The position numbers were made by a program, and so were the translations under genes. From contig JASBYY010000028.1 of the NCBI GenBank assembly GCA_029983675.1, forward strand, positions 1 through 41,124: a stretch of DNA of 41,124 nucleotides. Reading direction: 5' to 3'. This stretch comes from Bacteroidales bacterium (lineage in GTDB: Bacteria > Bacteroidota > Bacteroidia > Bacteroidales > F082). How positions within the stretch are numbered: position 1 is the stretch's first letter; each line of letters opens with the position of its first letter. Positions 8,368 through 16,106 of this stretch are shown piece after piece. The notes under the pieces were generated by a model. It was not told where the DNA came from and ran no database searches. It saw only the letters and a program-made list of their open reading frames with translations.

Positions 8368-8636
8368 CTCATCAACTCTCTACGTTTATCGAGATGGCAA
8401 TTTGCAAAGTTATAAAAAAAGACGTTGAAAGGCTGAAAAACGATGCAAATTGGATTAACATAGATTCAACAAGCAAATGCAACAAAAAAATACTATATAT
8501 TATTGCTATTCAATATATTACAATATGTATTAATTTGATTTTGAAAAATAAACCGTTTTATAAAATACAAAGTGACAATTATTTATGTACTTTCGTGCTT
8601 CGAATCAAGTATGGTCACACTTAAAACATCATTCCT
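8368..8636. other. AT-rich intergenic spacer
   Basis: This 269-bp stretch is much richer in A and T than its surroundings, notably 8460-8580, and holds no convincing gene. A TACTTTCG at 8595-8602, one base from the TAnnTTTG -7 box, lies about 35 bp before the lipoprotein start and might be its promoter. The patch adjoins a broken phage-type gene, which fits past insertion and decay. Confidence 0.5.
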
Positions 8637-9115
8637 ATGAAAAAGAAGTTTCACCTCTCCATCATGAACATTCTTGCCACGACCCTTCTGATTGCCGTAG
8701 TTTTCCTTATTTTCGGAGGATGCAAAAAAGAAAAAAAGAGCCATTACCTATCTGTATCAGCAACTTATCCATTTCAGAATGCTTGGATAATCCACAAACC
8801 AAAGGATGGAACGATACGATTTACGTCTCTGCCATCGACGACACCAAACTGAAAATCCACACTACCCACACGCCTTTCAACTGCTGTACGACCAAGTTTT
8901 CACAGAAAATCAATGTACAGGAAAACGACATCATCGTGACCATGCACGAAGACGGCGACTTTTGCTATTGTATGTGTGGACACAGCGTGGATTTTGTGCT
9001 GAACAACTTGGAGATTGGAAAGACCTACACCATCATCCTCAAGCATGACAATCAGGAATATTTCCGTTTCAAGGTCGTTTTCCAATCAGACACCCATTTG
9101 ACATTGGTTGTATAG
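8637..9115 (+). CDS. Small Cys-containing lipoprotein requiring a -1 frameshift
   Basis: The first 34 codons encode a lipoprotein signal (LLIAVVFLIFGGC, lipobox Cys29) followed by a Lys-rich stretch. The remaining domain lies in the -1 frame and runs to 9115 (ECLDNP, FNCCTTKFSQK, FCYCMCGHSVDF, YFRFKVVF), resembling small Bacteroidota lipoproteins with NCC and CxC motifs. Joined, the product is 159 aa. The join falls in an A-rich tract where codons GAA AAA AAG form a correctly phased slippery heptamer A AAA AAG at 8732-8738. A Shine-Dalgarno-like GGAGG lies 12 nt upstream, and a 7-bp stem lies at 8765-8790. Without the shift the frame ends at 8852 (71 aa). Programmed frameshift, phase variation, pseudogene and base-call error are all open. 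Confidence 0.6.
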
Positions 9116-9199
9116 GAAATCATCCACGACTGATAAATGAAGAACAGTCGTTGCTATTTGATTGTCTGATGTTTGGGGAAGCTATTATTCTTCCAAGCC

Positions 9200-10132
9200 T
9201 CAATTGCTTTTTCCTTCAAGGCTGGCTTTTTTCGCCTTGTGCCGTCCGATGACTTCGACGAGCAGCACCATACCCGCTCCGAGCAAGGCCATGAAAATCG
9301 CGAGTAAGGTCTCGCTATTGGCAGGTGGCAGGTGAAAAACATAGTCCAACTTGTCGGCACTCGGCTCTTTCCATGGGTAAACCACGGGCAGACTGCCCAG
9401 CATGAATCCGGCAAGTACCGACAGGGTCTGGTTCCGAAAATCACGCATCAGCCATGAGAGCAGGTGCGAAAACAGCACCAAACTGATGACGCAACCCAAT
9501 GCGAATGGAAACAACACCATAAATCCATCCATGAAGGTAGAGGCCCGCGCCATATTCGGAATTGCGCCGGTGACGATAAGTTCATAATTGCCCATGACAA
9601 TCATCAGGTGCGAGCCGGAAATCCCGGGCACCACCATCCCGGTAGCACCAATAAGGCCACACAGCATCAGGTAAAAGAAGTTGTCGTTTGAATACGGATT
9701 CGACTTGATCGAAAGAAAAAACGAAATCAATAATCCGACCACCAATATCCCCAACAACTTCAGATTGAACCTATCCATCGAACGGAGCACGTAAACCACC
9801 GAAGCGATAATCAAACCTATGAAAAACGACCAAGTGTAAATCTCATAGGCTTTCATGGATGACTTTAGGAAAAGTGAAGTCGCCAACATGCCGGCAACAA
9901 CTCCCAGCAGCACTACGCTAAGAAATCCAAAATCGGTATGTTTCAGAAAACCAACGGCATCGCCTCTGAAAAGACGTTTGAAATTTTTGACATTCAACGC
10001 TTTGATAGCATTGATAAAACGCTCAAAGATGCCAAGTACAAGAGAGATCGTTCCGCTGGAAATCGGCAACACATTAACAACGCCCATACAGACGCCTTTG
10101 AAAAATGACGAAACGGCCTCTCTGATAATCAT
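9200..10132 (-). CDS. DUF368 membrane protein, polyprenyl-phosphate translocase family
   Basis: 310 aa, many transmembrane helices. The family is an internal duplication; the second half shows the signature VVPGISGSHLMIV with GNYELI, while the first half has NVLPISSGTISLVLGIFERF, a shorter form of the usual PGVSGGT motif. DUF368 proteins (PopT type) recycle undecaprenyl phosphate across the cytoplasmic membrane for cell-wall and surface-glycan synthesis. I chose the ATG at 10132 (MIIREAVSSFFKG); an upstream frame adds an unlikely extension. A perfect TAGTTTTG -7 box lies at 10165-10172. The gene follows rimO on the same strand but has its own promoter-like element. Confidence 0.82.
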   Translation of the reverse strand: MIIREAVSSFFKGVCMGVVNVLPISSGTISLVLGIFERFINAIKALNVKNFKRLFRGDAVGFLKHTDFGFLSVVLLGVVAGMLATSLFLKSSMKAYEIYTWSFFIGLIIASVVYVLRSMDRFNLKLLGILVVGLLISFFLSIKSNPYSNDNFFYLMLCGLIGATGMVVPGISGSHLMIVMGNYELIVTGAIPNMARASTFMDGFMVLFPFALGCVISLVLFSHLLSWLMRDFRNQTLSVLAGFMLGSLPVVYPWKEPSADKLDYVFHLPPANSETLLAIFMALLGAGMVLLVEVIGRHKAKKASLEGKSN

Positions 10133-10164
10133 ATTAATGCAAATCGTTTTCAGGTAACAAAACG

Positions 10165-10172
10165 CAAAACTA
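10165..10172 (-). promoter_or_regulatory. Bacteroidota -7 box for the DUF368 gene
   Basis: Reads TAGTTTTG on the minus strand, a full match to TAnnTTTG, about 33 bp before the start codon. No TTTG-like -33 box is present at 19-21 bp. Confidence 0.5.
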
Positions 10173-10245
10173 CTCAAAATGTTTCATTGCGGAACGGAAA
10201 GGATGCAAAAATTCTCTTTGCACGAGGCAAACCTTAACGAACAAC

Positions 10246-11535
10246 TTATAACGGTTCGGCATAGCAGTCAAAAAAATCAGCTTGCGTAATCTTCACATTC
10301 ACAAAACTGCCGATTTCAAGGTCATGCGCCGCATCTATCAGGATCTCATCATCCACTTCGGGCGAGTCGTATTGCGAGCGTGCCACAAAATAGTCGCCTT
10401 CACAACGGTCAACAAGGACTTTCTCCACCTTCCCAACTCTTTTCGCATTGATCTCCAAAGAAATATCCTGTTGTATCGCCATCAGTCTTTCCACACGCTG
10501 CATTTTCACCTCCTCGGGCACATCGTCCTCCAATTCATAAGCCGGCGTGCCTTCTTCGGGAGAATAGGCAAACACGCCTACACGCTCAAAACGCATATCG
10601 CTGACAAATTCGCACAATGCTTCGAAATCCGCCTCGGTCTCTCCCGGAAACCCGACGATGAAAGTTGTCCGGAAAGCGATGTTGGGCACATGGCTACGCA
10701 CATTATTGACAAAACCGATTGTCGCCTCACGATCCACACCACGCCGCATCGCTTTCAGAATGGGTGTACTAACATGCTGCAAGGGCAAATCGATATAATG
10801 ACAGATTTTCGGATGGTCGTGCATGAGGTCGAGCAAAGCATCAGGGAATCCCAAGGGATACCCATAATGCAATCTGATCCATTCTATGCCGTCAATCTCG
10901 CACAAGGCCTTTACCAATTCCACGATATGCGACGTTCCATCCCTATCGATGCCATAGTAAGTCAAATCCTGTGCAATGACAATCAGTTCTTTGACACCGT
11001 TTTTCGCCAAGCGACGGGCTTCGTCGAGCAGGGCTTCCTGCGGAACAGAAACATGGTTGCCGCGAATCAGCGGAATAGCGCAAAAAGCACAACGCCGGTT
11101 GCAACCTTCCGAAATCTTAAGGTAGGCAAAATGCGCGGGCGTGGACAGCACACGGTCGCACACATAACCTTGCACCGTTTCTTCCTTCAGCAAGTCAGCC
11201 GCAATGCTATTGACACTCTCAACCCCATAAAACCCATCCACCTCGTGAATCTCGGCCTGCAACTCCTTGCGGTAACGCTGCGACAAACAGCCTATTACAT
11301 ACAATTTCTTGATGCGGTTCTGTTTGCGAAGCTCGGCATAGCTCAAAATGGTATTGATCGACTCTTCCTTGGCATCGCCGATAAAACCGCAGGTGTTGAC
11401 GACCACCGCTTCGGATTTTCCATCATAATCATGACGGATGCGGTAACGGTGCGACAGCAAAGCCGCCAGATGTTCGGAATCGACTTTGTTTTTCGAGCAC
11501 CCCAAGGTGACGATATTGAGTATGGGTCTATTCAA
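10246..11535 (-). CDS. rimO: Ribosomal protein S12 methylthiotransferase RimO
   Basis: 429 aa. RimO is a radical-SAM enzyme that adds a methylthio group to an Asp of ribosomal protein S12. The N-terminal UPF0004 domain has the three auxiliary-cluster Cys (C13 in TLGCSKN, C49 in NTCGF, C83 in IGCLSQR). The radical-SAM motif CNRRCAFC gives C145, C149 and C152. A TRAM-like domain closes the protein. The TLGCSKN start and EGCNRRCAFCAIPLIRG favour RimO over MiaB. It starts 21 bp after the end of ftsY on the same strand, a pairing common in Bacteroidota, so the two are likely co-transcribed. Confidence 0.93.
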   Translation of the reverse strand: MNRPILNIVTLGCSKNKVDSEHLAALLSHRYRIRHDYDGKSEAVVVNTCGFIGDAKEESINTILSYAELRKQNRIKKLYVIGCLSQRYRKELQAEIHEVDGFYGVESVNSIAADLLKEETVQGYVCDRVLSTPAHFAYLKISEGCNRRCAFCAIPLIRGNHVSVPQEALLDEARRLAKNGVKELIVIAQDLTYYGIDRDGTSHIVELVKALCEIDGIEWIRLHYGYPLGFPDALLDLMHDHPKICHYIDLPLQHVSTPILKAMRRGVDREATIGFVNNVRSHVPNIAFRTTFIVGFPGETEADFEALCEFVSDMRFERVGVFAYSPEEGTPAYELEDDVPEEVKMQRVERLMAIQQDISLEINAKRVGKVEKVLVDRCEGDYFVARSQYDSPEVDDEILIDAAHDLEIGSFVNVKITQADFFDCYAEPL

Positions 11536-11556
11536 GATGATATGGCTTCGGGACGG

Positions 11557-12513
11557 TTATTCAAAAAGACTATCGACAAAAGCCTTGCGGTCAAAGACCT
11601 GCAAATGGTCAATGCCTTCGCCTACGCCGATGTATTTTACCGGGATCCTGAATTGGTCGGAAATGCCGATGACGACGCCGCCCTTTGCCGTACCGTCCAA
11701 TTTGGTCAGTGCCAACGCATTGACTTCGGTTGCCGCTGTAAACTGTTTGGCTTGTTCTATGGCATTTTGTCCGGTGGAGGCATCAAGCACCAACAGCACT
11801 TCGTGGGGTGCATCCGGGACGACCTTTTGCATCACCGATTTTATCTTGGTCAGTTCGCGCATCAGGTTAGCCTTATTGTGTAGTCGGCCTGCGGTATCGA
11901 TGATCACCACATCGGCATTCTGCGCCACCGCCGACTTCACCGTATCGAACGCCACGGAAGCCGGGTCAGCACCCATGCCTTGCTGCACTACCGGAACGCC
12001 TACGCGCTCCGCCCAGATCTTGAGCTGCTCGACAGCGGCGGCACGAAAGGTATCGGAAGCGCCAAGAAGCACTTTCTTATTGGCGTTCTTAAAGTTATAG
12101 GCAAGTTTACCAATGGTCGTGGTCTTGCCCACGCCATTCACGCCTACCACCATGATGACGTATGGCTTTTTGCCGGGTTCGATATCGAAAGTGGTACCGT
12201 CACCCGATTCGTTTTCCTGCAAGAGAGCGGCGATCTCTTCCTTGAGAATCTGGTTCAGCTCGCTGGTTCCGACATACTTGTCACATGCCACGCGGTCCTC
12301 GATACGCTTGACGATTTTCAACGTGGTTTCCACGCCGACATCCGAAGTAATAAGAATTTCCTCCAGATTATCCAGCACTTCATCATCGACTTTCGATTTG
12401 CCGATAATGGCTTTCGAAAGTTTGGAAAAGACGCTGGTCTTGGTTTTTTCCAAGCCTTTGTCCAAATCGTCCTTACTCTCCTTTTTCTTACTGAAGAATG
12501 AAAACAAGCCCAT
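11557..12513 (-). CDS. ftsY: Signal recognition particle receptor FtsY
   Basis: 318 aa. FtsY is the SRP-docking GTPase for co-translational targeting to the inner membrane. An NG domain is visible: P-loop GVNGVGKTTTIGKLA, DTFRAAA, DTAGR and TKLDGTAKGG. The N-terminal acidic A domain is very short (FSFFSKKKESKDD), as in many Bacteroidota. The gene lies between the DUF4295 gene and rimO on one strand. A hairpin with a T-run sits just upstream at 12534-12565, so expression may be partly separated from the ribosomal-protein genes. Confidence 0.95.
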   Translation of the reverse strand: MGLFSFFSKKKESKDDLDKGLEKTKTSVFSKLSKAIIGKSKVDDEVLDNLEEILITSDVGVETTLKIVKRIEDRVACDKYVGTSELNQILKEEIAALLQENESGDGTTFDIEPGKKPYVIMVVGVNGVGKTTTIGKLAYNFKNANKKVLLGASDTFRAAAVEQLKIWAERVGVPVVQQGMGADPASVAFDTVKSAVAQNADVVIIDTAGRLHNKANLMRELTKIKSVMQKVVPDAPHEVLLVLDASTGQNAIEQAKQFTAATEVNALALTKLDGTAKGGVVIGISDQFRIPVKYIGVGEGIDHLQVFDRKAFVDSLFE

Positions 12514-12533
12514 GATTTCTAATTTATAAACAC

Positions 12534-12565
12534 AAAAAGCTCTTCCATAATGTTATGGAAAAGCT
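12534..12565 (-). terminator. Terminator/attenuator between DUF4295 gene and ftsY
   Basis: On the minus strand, AGCTTTTCCATAA pairs with TTATGGAAGAGCT (13 bp, one wobble, 2-nt loop), followed by a T-run. It follows the rpmG-DUF4295 unit and precedes ftsY by 21 bp, so it may set a lower ftsY level by read-through. Confidence 0.7.
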
Positions 12566-12590
12566 ATGATGTGAGGTGAAAGGATAGTTG

Positions 12591-12743
12591 TTATCTTTTT
12601 GCGAGAAATTCCTGAACCTTGTCAACAGGCACAACGGTTTCTTCAAAATAATAAGCTCCTGTCTTTTCAGAACGTTTCATTCTGATCACCTTACTGTATT
12701 CTTTACCCAGCGTACGGAGGGTAGCAACAACTTTCTTTGCCAT
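12591..12743 (-). CDS. DUF4295 small basic ribosome-associated-type protein
   Basis: 50 aa, starts MAKKVVATLRTLGKEYSKV and ends EFLAKR. It is the Bacteroidota-specific DUF4295 family, nearly always beside rpmG. It is lysine/arginine-rich with a short C-terminal helix. A ribosomal association is suggested by its position and charge but is not shown by the sequence. It begins 9 bp after the rpmG stop and is surely co-transcribed with it. Confidence 0.9.
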   Translation of the reverse strand: MAKKVVATLRTLGKEYSKVIRMKRSEKTGAYYFEETVVPVDKVQEFLAKR

Positions 12744-12752
12744 AACTTCTAA

Positions 12753-12941
12753 TTATTTGATCTCCTTGTGGAGGGTCATTTTCTTTAAAATCGGATTGTA
12801 CTTCATCAACTCCAAGCGGTCGGGAGTGTTTTTCTTGTTCTTCATGGTAAAATACCGTGATGTGCCCGGCATACCGCTCTGCTTATGCTCCGTGCATTCG
12901 AGAATCACCTGAATGCGTGCGTCTTTCTGTTTCTTTGACAT
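12753..12941 (-). CDS. rpmG: 50S ribosomal protein L33
   Basis: 62 aa. L33 is a small protein of the large ribosomal subunit near the E site. The LECTEHK and RYFTMKNKKNTPDRLELMKYNP segments identify it. Only one Cys is present, so this is the zinc-free form. In most Bacteroidota rpmB (L28) lies directly upstream; here only ~210 bp separate rpmG from ftcD and no L28 gene fits. A complete promoter (12968-13000) precedes it, so this gene opens its own unit with the DUF4295 gene. Confidence 0.95.
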   Translation of the reverse strand: MSKKQKDARIQVILECTEHKQSGMPGTSRYFTMKNKKNTPDRLELMKYNPILKKMTLHKEIK

Positions 12942-12967
12942 ACTATCTTCCTTTCATTTTGGGACTG

Positions 12968-13000
12968 CAAAAGTACTCACTTTATTTGAACCTTACCAAA
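12968..13000 (-). promoter_or_regulatory. Bacteroidota promoter for rpmG
   Basis: On the minus strand TTTG, 21 bp, TACTTTTG. Both boxes match the Bacteroidota consensus, and the -7 box lies 26 bp before the rpmG start. Confidence 0.75.
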
Positions 13001-13107
13001 TGTTTTTGAAAATTTTTACCAATTCATTGATAATGAAATCATTAAAATCAAGTCAAGATGCGTTTTTTGTCCGTTTCACACTGATTATTGCTCTATTTCG
13101 TGCATTT

Positions 13108-13140
13108 TTTGCAGGGATTTGACGCGCAAATCCCTGCAAA
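13108..13140. repeat. Perfect 14-bp inverted repeat after ftcD
   Basis: TTTGCAGGGATTTG pairs perfectly with CAAATCCCTGCAAA around a 5-nt loop. It begins 12 bp beyond the ftcD stop. On the ftcD strand the stem is followed by A residues, not T, so it is not a textbook intrinsic terminator, though it could protect the 3' end or pause transcription. Confidence 0.6.
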
Positions 13141-13151
13141 GCAGCACCCAT

Positions 13152-14852
13152 TTATTCCTTGTTGATCACTTTCTCGACAATAGCCAGAATTTCGCGCTCT
13201 TGTTGCAAGGCGGCAGCTTCAATTGCAGCGGCTTCTTCCAGAATCTGCTCCTTGAAAGCGATGTCTTTCAGGCTGGAGGCGTTGATTTTGACATTCAGAT
13301 GTGCTCCCATGACGGCAGAACGTGCGCAGAGTGCGCCGACACCGGCATCGGAGACCGAGTTCGGGTTGCCGATTTCAGCCATGGCGCGAACCACTTCAAA
13401 AGCCTTGAATGCCGCCTTCATGGTGCGGAAAGGCACCTCGGTGGCGTATTTCGTGGCATCCTGAATGGCCTGCGTGCGTGCGGCTTTCTCCTCATCGGTC
13501 TTTTTCGGCAGGCCGAAAGCCGCCATGATGGTGTTGAAAGCGTTGGTATCTTCATCGACCAAGGCCAGCAGTTCGTCCTTCACGGCCTGACCTTTTTCAG
13601 CCCACTGCGAGAAGGTCTCCCACTGCTCGTCCCAACCGGGTTTGTGCGACGACAGGTTGGCCACCATGGTAGCCAATGACGCGCCGAGAGCACCCATGTA
13701 AGCCGAGATGGAACCGCCGCCGGGAGCCGGACTTTCGCTCGCCGTTTCGTTGGCAAAGCCGGTGCAGGTCATGTCGATCAACTTCTTCTGCGAATGGTCT
13801 TCGATAAGGTATTCTATGACTTTTTCCTTCGGATTGAAAGGCTTGAGGTCGTCGAGGCCCATCGACTTGATGGCGATTTTGATGATTTCATCCTCGCTGA
13901 CGCCCAAGGAACGCTGTTGCTTGGCCAGATAATGGCGACCGGCATCCAGCAACACTTTCTTCGGCACTAATCCTACGATTTCACAACCCGTGACACGCAC
14001 ACCTCTGTCGGCAGCCTTGGCACAGACTTCGTCAAAGCACACATGAACGGGTGCCACGTTAATGTTCGTAATGTTCATCGACACCTGGGCAATGCCATAT
14101 TCCTCGATGAACCAGCCGATGGCTTTTGTGCCTTTCAACGTGCCGGGGATCATGATGGTCTTGCCGTTTTCATCTTTCATCGGCTTGTCGGTGACGCTGT
14201 TACCCATACGTTTCGGGCGGCCTTTTTCGCGCACGTCAAAAGCGATGGCGTTGGCGCGGCGCGTAGAAGTGGTGTTCAGGTTGTAGTTGATGGCCACAAG
14301 GAAGTCGCGGGCACCAACGGCGGTAGCACCTGTGTTGGCGACGTGAGCGTCAAACTTGTTGGGGCCGAAATCGGGCTTCCAGCGTTCGGTTTCTATTCTG
14401 TCGGCCAAGCCTTCGTATTCGCCGGCGCGGCAGGTGGCGAGGTTACGGCGTTCATCAGTAAAAGCGGCGTTTTCGTAGCAAAAAACGGGGATGCTCAGCT
14501 CACTGCCGATGCGTTCACCCAGCTTGCGGGCATAACCCACCACTTCGTCCATGGTGATATTGGCCACAGGCACCAAAGGGCACACGTCGGTGGCACCAAA
14601 ACGCGGATGGTCGCCATGATGGTTGCGCATGTCGATGAGTTCAGAGGCTTTCTTCACCACGCGATATGCGGCTTCGCACACAGGTTCAGGCTCACCCACA
14701 AAGGTGATGACGGTACGGTTGGTAGTGGCACCCGGATCCACGTCAAGCAGTTTGACACCTTCCACTTTCTCGATTTCAGCGGTCACCTGATTGATGATGT
14801 TCATGTCGCGACCTTCGCTGATGTTCGGTACACATTCTATAAGTTGCTTCAT
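13152..14852 (-). CDS. ftcD: Fused glutamate formimidoyltransferase / formimidoyl-THF cyclodeaminase
   Basis: 566 aa, bifunctional. Residues ~1-330 are the formimidoyltransferase (IECVPNISEGRD, NHHGDHPRFGATDVCPLVP), which moves the formimino group of formiminoglutamate to tetrahydrofolate. Residues ~350-566 are the cyclodeaminase (SPAPGGGSISAYMGALGASL), which releases ammonia to give methenyl-THF. This matches the mammalian FTCD layout. It completes histidine breakdown to glutamate; hutI lies ~7 kb away on the same strand, while hutH and hutU are not in the window. It is divergent from the YhhQ-type transporter, with ~180 bp between them. Confidence 0.93.
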   Translation of the reverse strand: MKQLIECVPNISEGRDMNIINQVTAEIEKVEGVKLLDVDPGATTNRTVITFVGEPEPVCEAAYRVVKKASELIDMRNHHGDHPRFGATDVCPLVPVANITMDEVVGYARKLGERIGSELSIPVFCYENAAFTDERRNLATCRAGEYEGLADRIETERWKPDFGPNKFDAHVANTGATAVGARDFLVAINYNLNTTSTRRANAIAFDVREKGRPKRMGNSVTDKPMKDENGKTIMIPGTLKGTKAIGWFIEEYGIAQVSMNITNINVAPVHVCFDEVCAKAADRGVRVTGCEIVGLVPKKVLLDAGRHYLAKQQRSLGVSEDEIIKIAIKSMGLDDLKPFNPKEKVIEYLIEDHSQKKLIDMTCTGFANETASESPAPGGGSISAYMGALGASLATMVANLSSHKPGWDEQWETFSQWAEKGQAVKDELLALVDEDTNAFNTIMAAFGLPKKTDEEKAARTQAIQDATKYATEVPFRTMKAAFKAFEVVRAMAEIGNPNSVSDAGVGALCARSAVMGAHLNVKINASSLKDIAFKEQILEEAAAIEAAALQQEREILAIVEKVINKE

Positions 14853-15001
14853 TTCAATATGTTATTGTTGATTTATTTATTTGCTTTTTCCACGGGGTGA
14901 GACACCGGATTTGAGACCGCGAAATTAGTGAATTTTTGCGTGCCAACCTCCTTTTCACCCCTCCTTTTCGGAAAAATGCGTAATATTGCGGCTCCAAACG
15001 A

Positions 15002-15017
15002 CACCCTTTGAAGGGTG
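15002..15017 (+). promoter_or_regulatory. Leader hairpin before the queuosine-precursor transporter
   Basis: CACCCT and AGGGTG pair around TTGA, 14 nt before the start codon. Queuosine transporters are often under preQ1 riboswitches, but I cannot match the preQ1-I or preQ1-II consensus here. It may affect translation of the gene. Confidence 0.3.
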
Positions 15018-15031
15018 CAAAACATTGAATT

Positions 15032-15706
15032 ATGAACAAGGTATCGGGAAACCCTTTCAAAAACCGAGAAACACCACCTACGGGCAAACTGCCTTCGCTC
15101 GTCATCATCGTCGGTTTATTGGTCACCAGCTATCTAACTGCCAACGTCATGGCGGTCAAGCTGATTCATATTTTCGGCATCACGATTTTCGATGCCGGCA
15201 CCATCATCTTCCCTTTCGCTTACATGCTGGGCGACGTGCTGACTGAGATTTGGGGATTTAAGACTGCAAAAAAAGTGATTTGGCTCACTTTTTTCTGCCA
15301 AGTGATCTTCGTGGCGTTCACCTATATCGGCATCCATCTGCCCTATCCTCCTGAAATGTCGGAAACGGCAGCCGCCTACGCCCTCCTTTTCGGCTTCGTG
15401 CCACGCATCATGGCGGCATCGCTGACGGCATTCCTTTGCGGCGAGCTTATCAATGCTTGGACAATGGTGAAAATCAAAGAGAAGACGGGAGAACAAAGGC
15501 TATGGGTGCGCACTATCGGTTCGTCGGTGTTCGGCTATATTGTGGACACGACTCTCTTTGTGTGCATTGCTTTCATCGGCACTGTGCCCGCCAAGGATAT
15601 CCTTTCCATGATTTGGATTCAAGTGATTGCCAAGCTGCTCATCGAAGCCATCGGAGGAACGCCATTGGCATACGCCGCCATCGGCTACCTCAAGCGAAAA
15701 GCATAA
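15032..15706 (+). CDS. YhhQ/VUT-family queuosine precursor transporter
   Basis: 224 aa, about six transmembrane helices. The family pattern is clear: NVMAVKLIHIFG, FDAGTIIFPFAYMLGDVLTEIWGF-type segment (positions ~50-75), and the C-terminal IWIQVIAKLLIEAIGGTPL. YhhQ proteins import the queuosine precursors preQ0/preQ1 for tRNA modification. It is transcribed divergently from ftcD. No queuosine synthesis gene is adjacent. A TAATATTG, one mismatch from the -7 box, at 14981-14988 may be its promoter. Confidence 0.88.
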   Translation: MNKVSGNPFKNRETPPTGKLPSLVIIVGLLVTSYLTANVMAVKLIHIFGITIFDAGTIIFPFAYMLGDVLTEIWGFKTAKKVIWLTFFCQVIFVAFTYIGIHLPYPPEMSETAAAYALLFGFVPRIMAASLTAFLCGELINAWTMVKIKEKTGEQRLWVRTIGSSVFGYIVDTTLFVCIAFIGTVPAKDILSMIWIQVIAKLLIEAIGGTPLAYAAIGYLKRKA

Positions 15707-15732
15707 CGCTCCATCGCTCCGCCTGTTTTTTC

Positions 15733-15835
15733 CAATGGCTACACTTAGGCTCTTGCCATTGACCCTGCGGTTCATTGGCGACTACACCCCGATTGGACTT
15801 TCACCTCCGAGGCTTTGCACGACCTTCATGCCATA
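15733..15835 (-). mobile_element. Possible group II intron remnant (domain I-like)
   Basis: On the minus strand this non-coding stretch contains GGTCGTGCAAAGCCT, GGTGAAAGTCC, a GGGTGTAGTCGCCAATGAAC segment and GGCAAG, which resemble the conserved 5' part of bacterial group II introns. There is no reverse transcriptase gene or domain V nearby, so at most a fragment remains. This is recognition by eye and needs a covariance search. It lies in the 400-bp gene-free gap between the YhhQ-type gene and the propeller gene; an 84-codon frame over 15801-16055 is not convincing. Confidence 0.3.
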
Positions 15836-16030
15836 AAAAAATGGCTATCAATAACAGTAGTATCTTCTTCGCTTTCGTATTCTTCTTCACTTGATAATAA
15901 TGTTTAGGCAATGTTTTAATCGTTCCGTAATAGATGGTCAACTTCTTCCATACATAATAATCTGTAGAAATCGCGATTTTATGACACTGCAATATTACCA
16001 CATCTTCTGCGACACCGCAAGCCTTTGACA

Positions 16031-16078
16031 AGAAAAAAGAAAGAGGCCGTGTCAATATTCAATGTTTGACACAGCCTC
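16031..16078 (-). terminator. Terminator after the thioredoxin-like/propeller gene
   Basis: On the minus strand a 13-bp stem with one mismatch (GAGGCTGTGTCAA with TTGACACGGCCTC) is followed by a T-rich tail. It lies 28 bp past the stop of the 16107-17846 gene. Confidence 0.75.
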
Positions 16079-16106
16079 CATCAATCATCAGACTATCTTT
16101 TAAGTG

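Noticed and set aside
10282..11883. A 533-codon open frame on the plus strand opposite rimO and ftsY
   Set aside because: It lies antisense to two clear genes with catalytic motifs, has no recognisable domain, and starts and ends inside them.
14043..14900. A 285-codon plus-strand frame opposite ftcD
   Set aside because: It is antisense to a full-length, well-conserved enzyme and has a low-complexity, His/Gly/Val-rich translation typical of a shadow frame.
14881..15031. A preQ1 riboswitch before the queuosine transporter
   Set aside because: I could not find the preQ1-I pattern (a GAGG/CCTC stem with an A-rich tail) or a preQ1-II fold; only a short hairpin is present.
15801..16055. An 84-codon minus-strand frame
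   Set aside because: It has no recognised domain, no signal peptide or promoter, and overlaps the intron-like stretch.
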